NCBI RefSeq assembly: GCF_029168315.1
Contig: NZ_JARGYD010000003.1
Location: 186,001 to 250,000, forward strand
Direction of reading: 5' to 3'
Length of the DNA stretch: 64,000 bases
Source of the DNA: Psychromarinibacter halotolerans
GTDB taxonomy: Bacteria; Pseudomonadota; Alphaproteobacteria; Rhodobacterales; Rhodobacteraceae
Both the position numbers and the translations under genes were made by a program. Shown here one piece after another: positions 52,739 to 60,770 of the stretch. The notes beneath the pieces are model-generated. The model was given only the letters and a program-made list of their open reading frames with translations. It ran no database searches and was not told where the DNA came from. Every line of letters starts with the position of its first letter. Positions within the stretch are counted from its first letter, which is position 1.

Positions 52739-52790
52739 CGACCTGTCGCGGTCCTGCGCACGGCACACGTCTCCCCCTAGAGCGTCTCTC

Positions 52791-52925
52791 TACGCGATCC
52801 GGCTTGCCGAAGCAGGGGCCACCACCCATCAGATCGGCGCATGGACCGGTCACGAAAGCCTCAAAGAGATCGAGCACTACAGCAAACAGGCGAACAGAAA
52901 GCGGTTACTGATGGGACCGAACTAG
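52791..52925 (+). pseudogene. Tyrosine-recombinase (integrase) C-terminal remnant
   Basis: In frame: RLAEAGATTHQIGAW, TGHESLKEIEHYS and KQANRKRLLMGPN then TAG. It keeps the GH motif and the nucleophilic Tyr of phage/island integrases, but the Arg-bearing N-terminal catalytic part is replaced by unrelated sequence. It is truncated and probably inactive. Its tail and flank repeat the scar at 29366-29573. Confidence 0.7.
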
Positions 52926-53013
52926 GAACAGAAATTGTTCAGGGCGTAGCCCGACGAACAAAAAAGGCCCGCAAGCCTTTGATATGTCTGACGTGTTTTG
53001 GAAAGTGGCGCAC
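52848..53013 (+). repeat. Right copy of the integrase-tail/flank direct repeat
   Basis: Aligns base for base with 29408-29573. The flank contains AAAAGGCCCGCAAGCCTTT, a hairpin-like terminator, then TTTTGGAAAGTG. Sequence after it (TGGCGCACC...GTTCGAAC) vaguely recalls the end of a tRNA gene on the other strand. Confidence 0.6.
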
Positions 53014-53071
53014 CTCGACGGAGAAAGTTCGAACACTCTGTTTGAGGTTTTGGCGGATTGGGAACGTCATC

Positions 53072-53105
53072 TCGCATCTATAGACGCTAAGCGTTCGAGG
53101 TGCGA
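53072..53105. promoter_or_regulatory. Candidate origin of transfer (oriT)
   Basis: Nested dyads lie immediately ahead of the mobC-like gene: ACGCT-A-AGCGT (53084-53094) inside TCGCA (53072-53076) and TGCGA (53101-53105). Position between element boundary and mob genes is usual for oriT, but no known nic sequence was recognised. Confidence 0.35.
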
Positions 53106-53107
53106 AA

Positions 53108-53530
53108 ATGACAAGTTCGCGCCATAAATTCAATGAGATAGCGAAGCCCGAGGCGAAGAAGGCGAAGTATCCGCCGCCGTTTTCGCTGCGCCTGACCTAT
53201 GAAGAGCGAGCGCGGCTGGATGCCGAACGGGGCGACAAGTCCCTTGCCGCCTATATCCGAGAACGTCTGTTTGGCGATGATGCTGCACCGCGCAAGCGGC
53301 GCGGCAACAGCCCTGTTCAGGACAAGGAAGCGCTTGGTCGTATAGCTGGGGCGCTCGGTCAGTCGCGCATATCGCAAAACCTGAACCAGCTCGCCAAGGC
53401 CGTGAACTCGGGTTCTTTGCCCGTCACGCCCGAGACCGAAGCGGAACTCAAAGAAGCCTGCCGCGAAGTTTCAGAGATGCGTGCTGAACTCTTGGCGGCG
53501 CTCGGCAAAGCGCCAGGGAGCGAGCGATGA
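53108..53530 (+). CDS. MobC-like relaxosome accessory protein
   Basis: 140 residues, basic. An N-terminal ribbon-helix-helix-like part (PFSLRLTYEERARLDAERG, then SLAAYIRERLFG) is followed by the MobC-type segment ISQNLNQLAKAVNSG near residue 90 and a helical tail. Such proteins open the oriT region and assist the relaxase. Its stop overlaps the relaxase start (ATGA). Confidence 0.8.
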   Translation: MTSSRHKFNEIAKPEAKKAKYPPPFSLRLTYEERARLDAERGDKSLAAYIRERLFGDDAAPRKRRGNSPVQDKEALGRIAGALGQSRISQNLNQLAKAVNSGSLPVTPETEAELKEACREVSEMRAELLAALGKAPGSER

Positions 53531-54849
53531 TCTTGAAAGCCAAAGAGCGCGGCAACGCCCCGCAACTTGCCCGCTACCTTCTGGCGATGCGGGACAACGA
53601 TCACGTCGAGCTGCACGATATGCGCGGCTTCATCAGTGATGATCTGATCGAGGCGTTCGGCGAAGCCGATGCCATCGCGCGGGGAACGCGCTGCGAGAAG
53701 CACATGTTCTCGATGAGCTTCAATCCGCCCGAAGGTGCGAATGCCTCCATCGAGGACTTCGAGAAGGCCATCGAGCAAGTCGAAGCGAAGCTCGGGCTGG
53801 AAAATCAGCCCCGCGCCATCGTCTTCCACGAAAAGGACGGACGGCGACATGCGCACGCTGTCTGGTCGCGGATCGACAGTGCGCGGATGCGAGCGCTGAA
53901 CCTGAACCACTACAAAATCAAGCTGCGCGATGTATCGCGTCAGCTCTACCTTGAACACGGCTGGGCGATGCCGCGCGGCCTGGAAGATCGCCGTCTGCGC
54001 GATCCCCTCACCTTTACGCATGAAGAGTGGCAGCAAGCGCGGCGGGCTGGTCTTGACGCCAAGGAACTGAAGGCCGTCTTCAAGACTGTCTGGGAGGCCT
54101 CAGACAACCGCGCAGCCTTTGAACAGGCACTCAAGGAGCGCGGGTTTTGGCTCGCGAAAGGTGATCGGCGCGGCTTTGTCGCGGTCGATTATCGCGGCGA
54201 GGTCTATGCCGTTGCCCGCTACAGCGGCGTGAAGGCAAAGGACGTAGAAGCCAAGCTCGGCGATCCGAACCCCCTCCGCACGGTCGATGAGGTCAAAGCC
54301 GAGATCGCAAGCGGCATTTCATCCAAGCTGCAAGAGTTCATCAAGGATGTGGAGCGCGACGCCGCGAGACGTGCAGCGCAGATTGAATTCCGCAAGGCGG
54401 AGGTTGTGCAGCGTCACCGTGAAGAGCGCCTCCAGCTAACCGAAGTCCATGAAAAGCGCTGGCAGGCTGAGACCCGCAAGCGGGCTGAACGTCTGCCGAA
54501 AGGATTCTCGGGCATCTGGCATCGCCTGACAGGACGCTACGCCAAGGTCAGAGCACGAAACGAACATGAAGCGCTCGAAGCCCTGCGCCGTGACCGTGCC
54601 GAGAAAGACACTCTGATCGTCAAACAGATCAAAGAGCGGCAAGCGCTTCAGCGCGACATCCACGCGCATAGGAAAGCCGCTCAGCACGAGCTGCTGCGGT
54701 TACGCGAGGACGTGACGCACTATATGCGCGATGATCGGCCTGACCCTGAGTTCAGCCGCACTCGTGATCGTGAGAAGGATCGAGTAGAAGAAGGTCGCAA
54801 ACGCGAAAGCGTTCCGCGTCGACGACGTAGGCAGGGTATGGAGCCGTGA
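53527..54849 (+). CDS. Relaxase/mobilization nuclease (MobA/VirD2-like)
   Basis: 440 residues. The N-terminal domain carries a candidate catalytic Tyr in LARYLLAMRD near residue 18 and the metal motif HEKDGRRHAHAVW near 100, i.e. the three-histidine pattern H...H-x-H. The C-terminal 200 residues are charged and coiled-coil-like (RDAARRAAQIEFRKAEVVQ, then HREERLQ). It nicks oriT and pilots the strand into a recipient through another element's secretion system. GGGAG precedes the ATG. Confidence 0.88.
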   Translation: MILKAKERGNAPQLARYLLAMRDNDHVELHDMRGFISDDLIEAFGEADAIARGTRCEKHMFSMSFNPPEGANASIEDFEKAIEQVEAKLGLENQPRAIVFHEKDGRRHAHAVWSRIDSARMRALNLNHYKIKLRDVSRQLYLEHGWAMPRGLEDRRLRDPLTFTHEEWQQARRAGLDAKELKAVFKTVWEASDNRAAFEQALKERGFWLAKGDRRGFVAVDYRGEVYAVARYSGVKAKDVEAKLGDPNPLRTVDEVKAEIASGISSKLQEFIKDVERDAARRAAQIEFRKAEVVQRHREERLQLTEVHEKRWQAETRKRAERLPKGFSGIWHRLTGRYAKVRARNEHEALEALRRDRAEKDTLIVKQIKERQALQRDIHAHRKAAQHELLRLREDVTHYMRDDRPDPEFSRTRDREKDRVEEGRKRESVPRRRRRQGMEP

Positions 54850-54888
54850 GTTTCCCATCATTTGATCACGCATCCGCAGCTTCGCTAA

Positions 54889-55254
54889 TCAGACGTGGAT
54901 ACAATACCTTAAACCAATCAGATAAAAACCTATTGCCGCTGCAACCATCGCGGCATCCCAGAGTCCCGCAGCAAAGATAACTGAATAAAGCGCCGCCGCG
55001 ACGCCAATAGCCATAGTTTTTTCCTTTCCACATCGAGGAGAAAGAAGAATCACAATTATTGCTATCGTAATCATGAAGCTATGCAGAATTACTTTTTCAC
55101 CAACTCCATCAACTGAGCTAATAAACCTCCCGAAGCTTGAGCAAAGAAATGCGACCGAAAAAATGAGCGTCGCCACGGCACACGCAATAGACTTGGAGGA
55201 AAGCGAAAGAACGCCAATGGCTTCCCTTTTGCTGATCGGCGCGCAAAAACCCAA
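54889..55254 (-). CDS. Small hypothetical membrane protein
   Basis: 121 residues with about four hydrophobic segments (around 21-40, 58-74, 82-97 and 99-117). The proposed TTG start has AGGAG 6-7 nt upstream, otherwise no ATG fits. It is AT-rich compared with neighbours and lies opposite to the relaxase. No family is recognised; superinfection or cargo functions are possible but unsupported. Confidence 0.5.
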   Translation of the reverse strand: MGFCAPISKREAIGVLSLSSKSIACAVATLIFSVAFLCSSFGRFISSVDGVGEKVILHSFMITIAIIVILLSPRCGKEKTMAIGVAAALYSVIFAAGLWDAAMVAAAIGFYLIGLRYCIHV

Positions 55255-55695
55255 AAGAAACTCCTGATACGTTTTATCAAAAGACGCTTAGCTTAATATT
55301 TTTAAAGCCTTCAATCAACTTCAATCAAGTTTTCGCCGAATAGGTTCAGGGTCAGAAAGAGGATGCCTGCTCTTAGGCCAGCCGCATCCGTCAACCCTGC
55401 TTCGTGTCTTACACATTTTCTAGCGATAATCCGCGTCTGGAAACGCTGGCGCTGTCCTTGGCAAGCAACGGGACGGCGAGCGAACCCGATGCCCTGCTCT
55501 TTCCGATCAGTACCGCGATCAATCCTGCTGGTCTCTAGCGATACCACCGCAAACCGTGGCGGCGCTCCCTGCGCATCCGCCTGTGACGTTCTGGCGTCAG
55601 TCCGAACCATCAGAGCCTTCATAGGCCGAGATGATGGGTGTGAGCCGAATGGCTCTGAGCAGTTCGGAGCCTCCTTGAAGCCAAAGGAGGATGAC
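55255..55695. other. Leader region of a small element gene
   Basis: A 440-nt stretch without a convincing gene. It contains a GGCTC...GAGCC stem shortly before the ribosome site of the 55696 gene and several short dyads. It is probably an untranslated leader or control region. Confidence 0.4.
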
Positions 55696-55875
55696 ATGAA
55701 ACTTGTCACTCGATTTGAGGCGGCAACGCTGAGCACCGCCGAATTGTACGGCCTGCGCAAAGAGGCGTTCATCGCTTTCACCGCCGCCCCGCGCGGCTCG
55801 CAGGATCAGCGCGACGCGCTCGTGACGATGCGAACTATCGAAGATGAGCTGGCGACCCGTGCGCCAGGTCTCTAA
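55696..55875 (+). CDS. Small conserved-type element protein, unknown function
   Basis: 59 residues, MKLVTRFEAATLSTAELYGL at the start, then a helical stretch and MRTIEDELATRA at the end. A strong AAAGGAGGATGAC ribosome site supports it, as does the hairpin and T-rich tail right after the stop. Similar short proteins accompany ArdC and mob genes in alphaproteobacterial plasmids as far as I recall; no function known. Confidence 0.7.
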   Translation: MKLVTRFEAATLSTAELYGLRKEAFIAFTAAPRGSQDQRDALVTMRTIEDELATRAPGL

Positions 55876-55881
55876 CCTGAA

Positions 55882-55916
55882 GCGGCTGGCCGTAAGGTCA
55901 GCCGCGAATTTTCTGC
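55882..55916 (+). repeat. Hairpin repeat, copy 1 (left of the SIR2-like gene)
   Basis: GCGGCTGGCC-gtaa-GGTCAGCCGC followed by GAATTTTCTG. It can serve as terminator of the 59-residue gene. A close copy in the same orientation lies at 56946. Confidence 0.65.
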
Positions 55917-55946
55917 CCTAAAGCAGTGCGGCTTGGCTTAGCAGGA

Positions 55947-56837
55947 TTAGCTTTGCCAAGCCTCATTCTCATAAATATCAGGGTAGTCAGGAACCGTGAC
56001 GAACTCGACACCCAATCGCTTGAAGAACAGCCTACGACTATCGCTGCCTTCGTCGTCTTTCACAACAAACCAAATCTTCTTCGGTGGCTCGGGTGTGATT
56101 TTTTGTAGCTTGGCTCGTTCCAAGAACAACCACCTTAGAAAGTTCTCATCCTTTCCGAAGGTGAAGCCAAAGATCACGATAGGGCAAAAGAAGATGACTT
56201 CGAGCCAAGTGTCTGAACCATGCCATTCACCGCCCCCATTCTTTATGACCTCGCGCAAGCTGTTCTTGCGATTGTAAACCCAAGACCGCGCTCGCTGAAC
56301 AGAACCCATATAATGAGTCAATCCCAAGCGAATACTCCGAGAATACTTCATCATACCGTGGGCGTGCCAGATTGCGAACTCCGACCTGGGGTCATCTACT
56401 CTTCGATCAGAGAAATACGAACTCCAAGGGTAAAAATCTGTGAACCCTTTCTTGGGGTGGAAGAGCTCAAGCTGCTTAGATCGGGAGAGGTTCTCGTCGA
56501 AATTCACTGTGATGATCGGACGACCATGCCGATGCGCCCACCCAGTTATGGTCTCGTGGTGAACCGTATGTCTCCAGCCCTTCATCAAATCGCAAAACTC
56601 ACTTTGCAGACTACTGCGATCCTCCCTGGGATGGGCGAGATCGAGGATATCGAAAAACTCCGTATTCGACATCTCTTTCCTTTCGTCTGCTGTTAGGCGT
56701 AGGCCTTGCTGACGAGAAAGTGCTCCAAGCAAACCAACCCAGCTTGAGGTGCTGTCCCCGCCATGAATATTAATGCCATTCCCAATAAGCAGGGCTGGCT
56801 TTTCCTTCCGTGTAAGAATGTCGTTCAATGAAACCAT
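55947..56837 (-). CDS. SIR2-like domain protein, probable defence NADase
   Basis: 296 residues. SIR2-type landmarks: nucleotide loop ALLIGNGINIHGG near residue 15, Asn/Asp motif IITVNFDENLS near 110, and WHAHGMMKYSR near 155 with the catalytic-type His; a C-terminal Rossmann-like IVIFGFTFGKDENFLRW follows. Stand-alone SIR2-like proteins of this kind in bacteria deplete NAD on phage infection. The ATG after GGGGAG was chosen; the frame opens 42 nt earlier. It is AT-rich and lies between two direct hairpin repeats, as if inserted. Confidence 0.75.
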   Translation of the reverse strand: MVSLNDILTRKEKPALLIGNGINIHGGDSTSSWVGLLGALSRQQGLRLTADERKEMSNTEFFDILDLAHPREDRSSLQSEFCDLMKGWRHTVHHETITGWAHRHGRPIITVNFDENLSRSKQLELFHPKKGFTDFYPWSSYFSDRRVDDPRSEFAIWHAHGMMKYSRSIRLGLTHYMGSVQRARSWVYNRKNSLREVIKNGGGEWHGSDTWLEVIFFCPIVIFGFTFGKDENFLRWLFLERAKLQKITPEPPKKIWFVVKDDEGSDSRRLFFKRLGVEFVTVPDYPDIYENEAWQS

Positions 56838-56945
56838 ACTGCTCCCCATTTCAAGCTGGTCTAGGTTAGTACACGCCACGTGCGTATAACAGGATGATTA
56901 AGAAGCAATCTTTGAGCGATCCACAGTTTATTGGCGGATCGCGTC

Positions 56946-56980
56946 GCGGCTGGCCTCAAGGCCAGCCGAAAATTTTTTGC
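56946..56980 (+). repeat. Hairpin repeat, copy 2 (right of the SIR2-like gene)
   Basis: GCGGCTGGCC-tcaa-GGCCAGCCG followed by AAAATTTTTTGC. It is in the same orientation as the copy at 55882, so the two form direct repeats about 1.06 kb apart around the SIR2-like gene. The T-run faces the plus strand although the next gene is on the minus strand. Confidence 0.65.
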
Positions 56981-56984
56981 GCTT

Positions 56985-57245
56985 TCAGAACAAAGAAAGC
57001 TGCGCCCCGCGCCAGCCTGTACGCTCGGCCTCGTGGTCGAGCCATGCGGTGACGAATGCGACCGCGCCGCCGTACTCCGTCACCGTTCCATTGTTCATGA
57101 AGTGCGAGCGGTAGCCTGTCTTGGTGACAGGTAACGGCGCTTTGCCCTCGCTTCGTAGTTCGATGTGATCGACCATGCCGAATTCTTCGGGGGTGAACGT
57201 GATCTCGATCCGAACACCGCACCATACGATTGTATGCTTTTCCAT
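56985..57245 (-). CDS. Small protein associated with ArdC, unknown function
   Basis: 86 residues starting MEKHTIVWCGVRIEITFTPE and ending in AWLDHEAERTGWRGAQLSLF. GGAGGG precedes the ATG. It lies 32 nt after the ArdC gene on the same strand. A beta-rich first half and a helix at the end are likely. No family function is known to me. Confidence 0.7.
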   Translation of the reverse strand: MEKHTIVWCGVRIEITFTPEEFGMVDHIELRSEGKAPLPVTKTGYRSHFMNNGTVTEYGGAVAFVTAWLDHEAERTGWRGAQLSLF

Positions 57246-57277
57246 TATCTTGCCCTCCGCCATGGCGGAGCCGCCGC

Positions 57278-58180
57278 TTACGCGGCGACTCCTTCCTTGG
57301 TTTCAGTCTGGGCTTGAAGGCTGTGCAGGAAATCCGCCGCCTTCTGGGCGTGGGCGGCTGCCGAAAAGATCGCCCGCTTGTCGTCTTTCAGCACCTTGAG
57401 CCAGCTTTGGATATAAGCGGCATGGTCTGTGCCAGCCTCTGGCGTCAGACCAAGATCGGCACACAGGAACGCCGCACCGAGTTCGGCAACCAGTTCTTCG
57501 CGGGCATAGCCTTCGTCGCCCCATTTCTTGCGCCCGAATTCACGATCAAGGCGCTTGGGGTGCTTCGTCCAGTGCGTCAGCTCGTGCGCCAAGGTCGCAT
57601 AGTAGGCCTCGGGGCTGCGGAAACACTCGAAAACAGGCATCTGAACGTGATCGCTGCCGCCGCTGTAGAAAGCCTGATTGCCGCCGTGCCGAACGTCCGC
57701 ACCTGTCGCCGCGAAGAAGTCTTCGGCATGCTCGATGCGTCGCGCGGGATCGATGACAGGCTCGGGCTTGAGGTAGTAGTGCTCGGGCCAGCCTTCGATC
57801 TGCTCAACATTGAAGACGGTGTAGGCCTTCATAAACGGGATGGTGCGTTCTTCCTCCGTGCCGTTGTCCTGCTCTTCGGTCTTGGTGATGGTGTTGGCAT
57901 AGAAAACGGAATTGCCGCGCTCGCCCTTTCTGACATGTGCGCCCAGTTCTTGGGCTTGGCGATAGGTCATCCAGTACGGGGAGCAGTAGCCCGCTTCCAT
58001 CGCCGCGCCCCACAACATCAGAACGTTGATGCCGCTATAGGCTAGGCCGTTATGGCGCAGGGGCTTGGTCACACGCCCATCCATGTTGCCAGCGCTCCAC
58101 GGCTTCAGCCATGTGAGTTCGCCCTGCTCCAGATCGGCGATGATCTTGCCTGTGACTTTCTGGTAAATGTCTTGTTTCAC
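57278..58180 (-). CDS. ardC: ArdC-like anti-restriction protein with zincin-like metallopeptidase domain
   Basis: About 300 residues. The N-terminal part (DIYQKVTGKIIADLEQG, then WLKPW) is the ssDNA-binding ArdC domain; the C-terminal part holds the zinc motif TLAHELTHWTKHPKRLD near residue 195 with a further Glu downstream in REELVAELGAAFLC. ArdC shields incoming plasmid DNA from restriction. A GTG start with AGGAGAAAAGGAA was preferred; an ATG at 58213 is possible. Its presence fits conjugative entry. Confidence 0.9.
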   Translation of the reverse strand: MKQDIYQKVTGKIIADLEQGELTWLKPWSAGNMDGRVTKPLRHNGLAYSGINVLMLWGAAMEAGYCSPYWMTYRQAQELGAHVRKGERGNSVFYANTITKTEEQDNGTEEERTIPFMKAYTVFNVEQIEGWPEHYYLKPEPVIDPARRIEHAEDFFAATGADVRHGGNQAFYSGGSDHVQMPVFECFRSPEAYYATLAHELTHWTKHPKRLDREFGRKKWGDEGYAREELVAELGAAFLCADLGLTPEAGTDHAAYIQSWLKVLKDDKRAIFSAAAHAQKAADFLHSLQAQTETKEGVAA

Positions 58181-58664
58181 TTCCTTTTCTCCTATGTTTG
58201 GTTGCGCATGCAACCGAACTGCCCCTCTGGCGAAGAGAGGGGGGAGACCGTCCAGACCGCAGACAGCGGTGGGGGATCACCCGTCCTGCACAAGCGAAGC
58301 GCGGAAGGATGGGGAGACCGCTGACTGCGCCCGAAGCTCATGCGAAGGGCTTGGTCTTGACGGCGGATGGGGTCGCAGACCCCAAAACAAAGAAGACAAA
58401 GTCGCCCGCCAGGGCTGGCACCAGATCACGCGCAAGGGATGGAAGCCGAATGGCCGAGACCGCCAAAGGCGGGCTCGGTTCACGACAGCCCGACCCGAAG
58501 GGTTGCGCCAACTGGCTACATTGGCCAATCATCGCCAAGAATCGATGACTTTTCTTACAAGCCAAGCGCACTGCAGAAGCGGTGCGCTTGGCTAACCGAA
58601 GGTAATCTGAAATCGAACATCGAGCTTTACAATGTTGATTTCTATGGATTAAAATGGACGAGCA
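58181..58664. other. Non-coding region between ardC and the ParB-like gene
   Basis: No real gene is visible. Two stems occur: GGGGTC-GCA-GACCCC (58369-58383) and CCGAG-CCGCC with GGCGG-CTCGG (58454-58478, one mismatch). It should hold divergent promoters for ardC and the ParB-like gene. Base composition turns AT-rich near 58.55 kb. Confidence 0.45.
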
Positions 58665-59744
58665 ATGACAGGCACCATCGAATACGCAGAACTGAAAGAT
58701 ATCAAGCTCGACCCTCTTAACCCGAGGCTCGGTCGCTCCCTTAATGGTGCGAGTCTGTCACAAGATGAAATCTACGACAGAATGAAAGATTGGTCTCTGG
58801 AAGAGCTAGCAACATCATTTCTGGAGAGCGGCTTTTGGGTCCACGAGGCCGTCTTGTGTGTAAAAGAGGAACTCGACGGCGAAGAAGAATTAGTGGTGGT
58901 CGAAGGTAATCGGCGGATAGCCGCTCTAAAACGACTTGCGAAGACCTTCGATGGCGAAGACACGTCCAAACGCTGGCTGGACATAATTGACGGCGAAACC
59001 CGCCCCGACGATATGTTCAAAAACGTGCCAATTATTGTGGTCGGTTCGCGCCAAGAGATCGTTTCATTCTTGGGGTTTAGGCATGTAACGGGAATTAAAG
59101 AATGGGCGCCCCCTGAAAAGGCGCAGTTTATAGCCAAAATGATCGACGAGGGCGGACTGTCCTACCGCGATGTTATGCGAAAAATTGGCAGCAAGACGCC
59201 AACTGTGCAACGAAACTATATAGCCTACTGCATTCTTCGCCAAATGGATGATATTGAAGACGTTGTCGTTCAAGAGGTCGAAGATCGTTTTAGCGTCCTT
59301 TTCCTATCCATTCGAACTTCAGGCGTCCGAAATTTCCTCAACCTTGATCCAAAGTTTCAGGTAGAGCCAGGCGAAGTCTATCCCCCCATCCCAGAAAAGA
59401 GTATCCCGAATTTAGTTGAGTTCTCGAGATGGCTGTTTGGCGACCAGGAGAATAGCCCAGTAGTGAACGACTCTCGTCAAATAGAAAAGTTTGCAAGTGT
59501 GTTGGCTTCGGAGGACGGTCTAGAGTATTTGCGAAGGGTTAGGAAACCAAGCCTAGACAAAGCATTTGTAATCGCTGGCGGCGATCAGGAAGAAGTCTAT
59601 GACCTAATATCAACAGCGACAGTTAATCTTCAGGAGGCGCTTACTACAATTCACTTCTACAAAGAAGATGATCGATTGAAAAGCGTATCCAAAAAGATGT
59701 TTAGTACAGCACTTCAAATCAAAGAAACCCTTGGAATCGAGTAA
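58665..59744 (+). CDS. ParB/Srx-like nuclease-fold protein with helix-turn-helix, part of a two-gene module
   Basis: 359 residues. The first 110 match a ParB-type N-domain: DIKLDPLNPRLGRSL, ELATSFLESGFW and the nucleotide-loop-like VVEGNRRIAALKRL. Residues about 150-190 (AKMIDEGGLSYRDVMRKIGS) resemble the ParB helix-turn-helix. The rest is unassigned. Isolated ParB-like domains can be CTPases or nucleases. No parA is nearby, so segregation is unlikely. It lies 2 nt ahead of a nuclease-like gene, suggesting DNA recognition plus cleavage. Confidence 0.75.
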   Translation: MTGTIEYAELKDIKLDPLNPRLGRSLNGASLSQDEIYDRMKDWSLEELATSFLESGFWVHEAVLCVKEELDGEEELVVVEGNRRIAALKRLAKTFDGEDTSKRWLDIIDGETRPDDMFKNVPIIVVGSRQEIVSFLGFRHVTGIKEWAPPEKAQFIAKMIDEGGLSYRDVMRKIGSKTPTVQRNYIAYCILRQMDDIEDVVVQEVEDRFSVLFLSIRTSGVRNFLNLDPKFQVEPGEVYPPIPEKSIPNLVEFSRWLFGDQENSPVVNDSRQIEKFASVLASEDGLEYLRRVRKPSLDKAFVIAGGDQEEVYDLISTATVNLQEALTTIHFYKEDDRLKSVSKKMFSTALQIKETLGIE

Positions 59745-59746
59745 AT

Positions 59747-60679
59747 ATGCTCCAGATTCCCGAGAAAGATTTCAAAAAATCCGTGAATGTCTCTAACGTA
59801 GGGGTCACGTCCCTAGGGGACTGGCTGGAAGCTTGCCTACTTTTTTCCAGTGACCGCGTGTCTAAGAACGACGTCGTAGATTTGCTTATCGAAGAGCAAG
59901 TGTGTGACGATGATAGTCAGGACTTGGCTTATCAGATTGCCACGAACGGATGGGATGAACTTAGCCGCCGCCAGAGGTGGGGTGGACTGTCACTTGAGGC
60001 CGATTTCACAAGAGACAGACTGACGCGCCGTACAACATGGGAGGATGACCTCTTCTCCTCGTTCATGGTGTTGTTGTCATTGTTCAAAATATTTCCTGAG
60101 TGGGCGGCGGGGCATCGCGATTTTGTCGGTCAAGGTGATCTTTTTGAGCGCTGTACCGAACTGATATGTCCTGCCCTACTGCCAGGCTGGAAAACCTACC
60201 GTGCAGGTTGGACGCCCGAAGACGCGAAGAACATCCCAGGAATTGTTGATGCTCTATGTGAACTGCTGTTTACTTCAGGCGCAGCAGACCTGAATGAGTG
60301 GATCGCACCGCAAGGAAACGATGGCGGTCTTGATCTCGTCTGCTACAAAACATTCGGGGATGAGCGGGAAGGAATGCCTGTATTCTTTCTGCAATGCGCC
60401 AGCGGAAAAAACTGGCGAGATAAAATACATACTCCAAACGGTAGAACTTGGCAAAAATACTTGAATGCGGCTGTGATGCCTAGCACGGGAATTATTGCCC
60501 CTTTCGTAATCGAAAGCGCAGAGCTAAAGCGAGCCTCACTGGAAGGGCAAGCTATTGTTTTTGATCGCCTAAGGCTGTTGAGTGCAAAACGGGAAAATCC
60601 CATTGAGCTGCCTGATGAACTCGCGAATGACCTTAAGGCTTGGATGCAAGTGAGAGTCGATGCTTTGCCGATAGCTTGA
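59747..60679 (+). CDS. Putative PD-(D/E)XK-type nuclease, partner of the ParB-like protein
   Basis: 310 residues. The C-terminal half shows a restriction-endonuclease-like core: NDGGLDLVCYKTFGDE with a candidate metal Asp near residue 200, followed by VFFLQCASGKNWRDK, giving a D...Q-x-x-x-x-K arrangement similar to variants of PD-(D/E)XK. The first 150 residues are helical without known family. It is 2 nt behind the ParB-like gene and convergent with DUF4420. I do not recognise the full protein from any named system. Confidence 0.6.
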   Translation: MLQIPEKDFKKSVNVSNVGVTSLGDWLEACLLFSSDRVSKNDVVDLLIEEQVCDDDSQDLAYQIATNGWDELSRRQRWGGLSLEADFTRDRLTRRTTWEDDLFSSFMVLLSLFKIFPEWAAGHRDFVGQGDLFERCTELICPALLPGWKTYRAGWTPEDAKNIPGIVDALCELLFTSGAADLNEWIAPQGNDGGLDLVCYKTFGDEREGMPVFFLQCASGKNWRDKIHTPNGRTWQKYLNAAVMPSTGIIAPFVIESAELKRASLEGQAIVFDRLRLLSAKRENPIELPDELANDLKAWMQVRVDALPIA

Positions 60680-60770
60680 TTGGTGGTGCTATCATTAAAT
60701 GAAAAGTTGAGAATTCAGCGGCGGTCAAGTTGCACCTCATCGGCCTTGGCCTTTCGCCTAAAATCAACCT

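Noticed and set aside
53005..53040. tRNA-Arg-like 3' end on the minus strand (TGGCGCACC...GTTCGAAC)
   Set aside because: Only the T-arm/acceptor end is vaguely matched; no anticodon arm or 5' acceptor strand follows, so it is at best an attachment-site echo.
58167..58595. Overlapping short open frames between ardC and the ParB-like gene
   Set aside because: No ribosome sites, no motifs and overlapping frames of similar quality; treated as non-coding.
58665..59744. Plasmid partition gene parB
   Set aside because: No parA or parS-like repeats are nearby, and the protein is paired with a nuclease-like gene in a defence setting.
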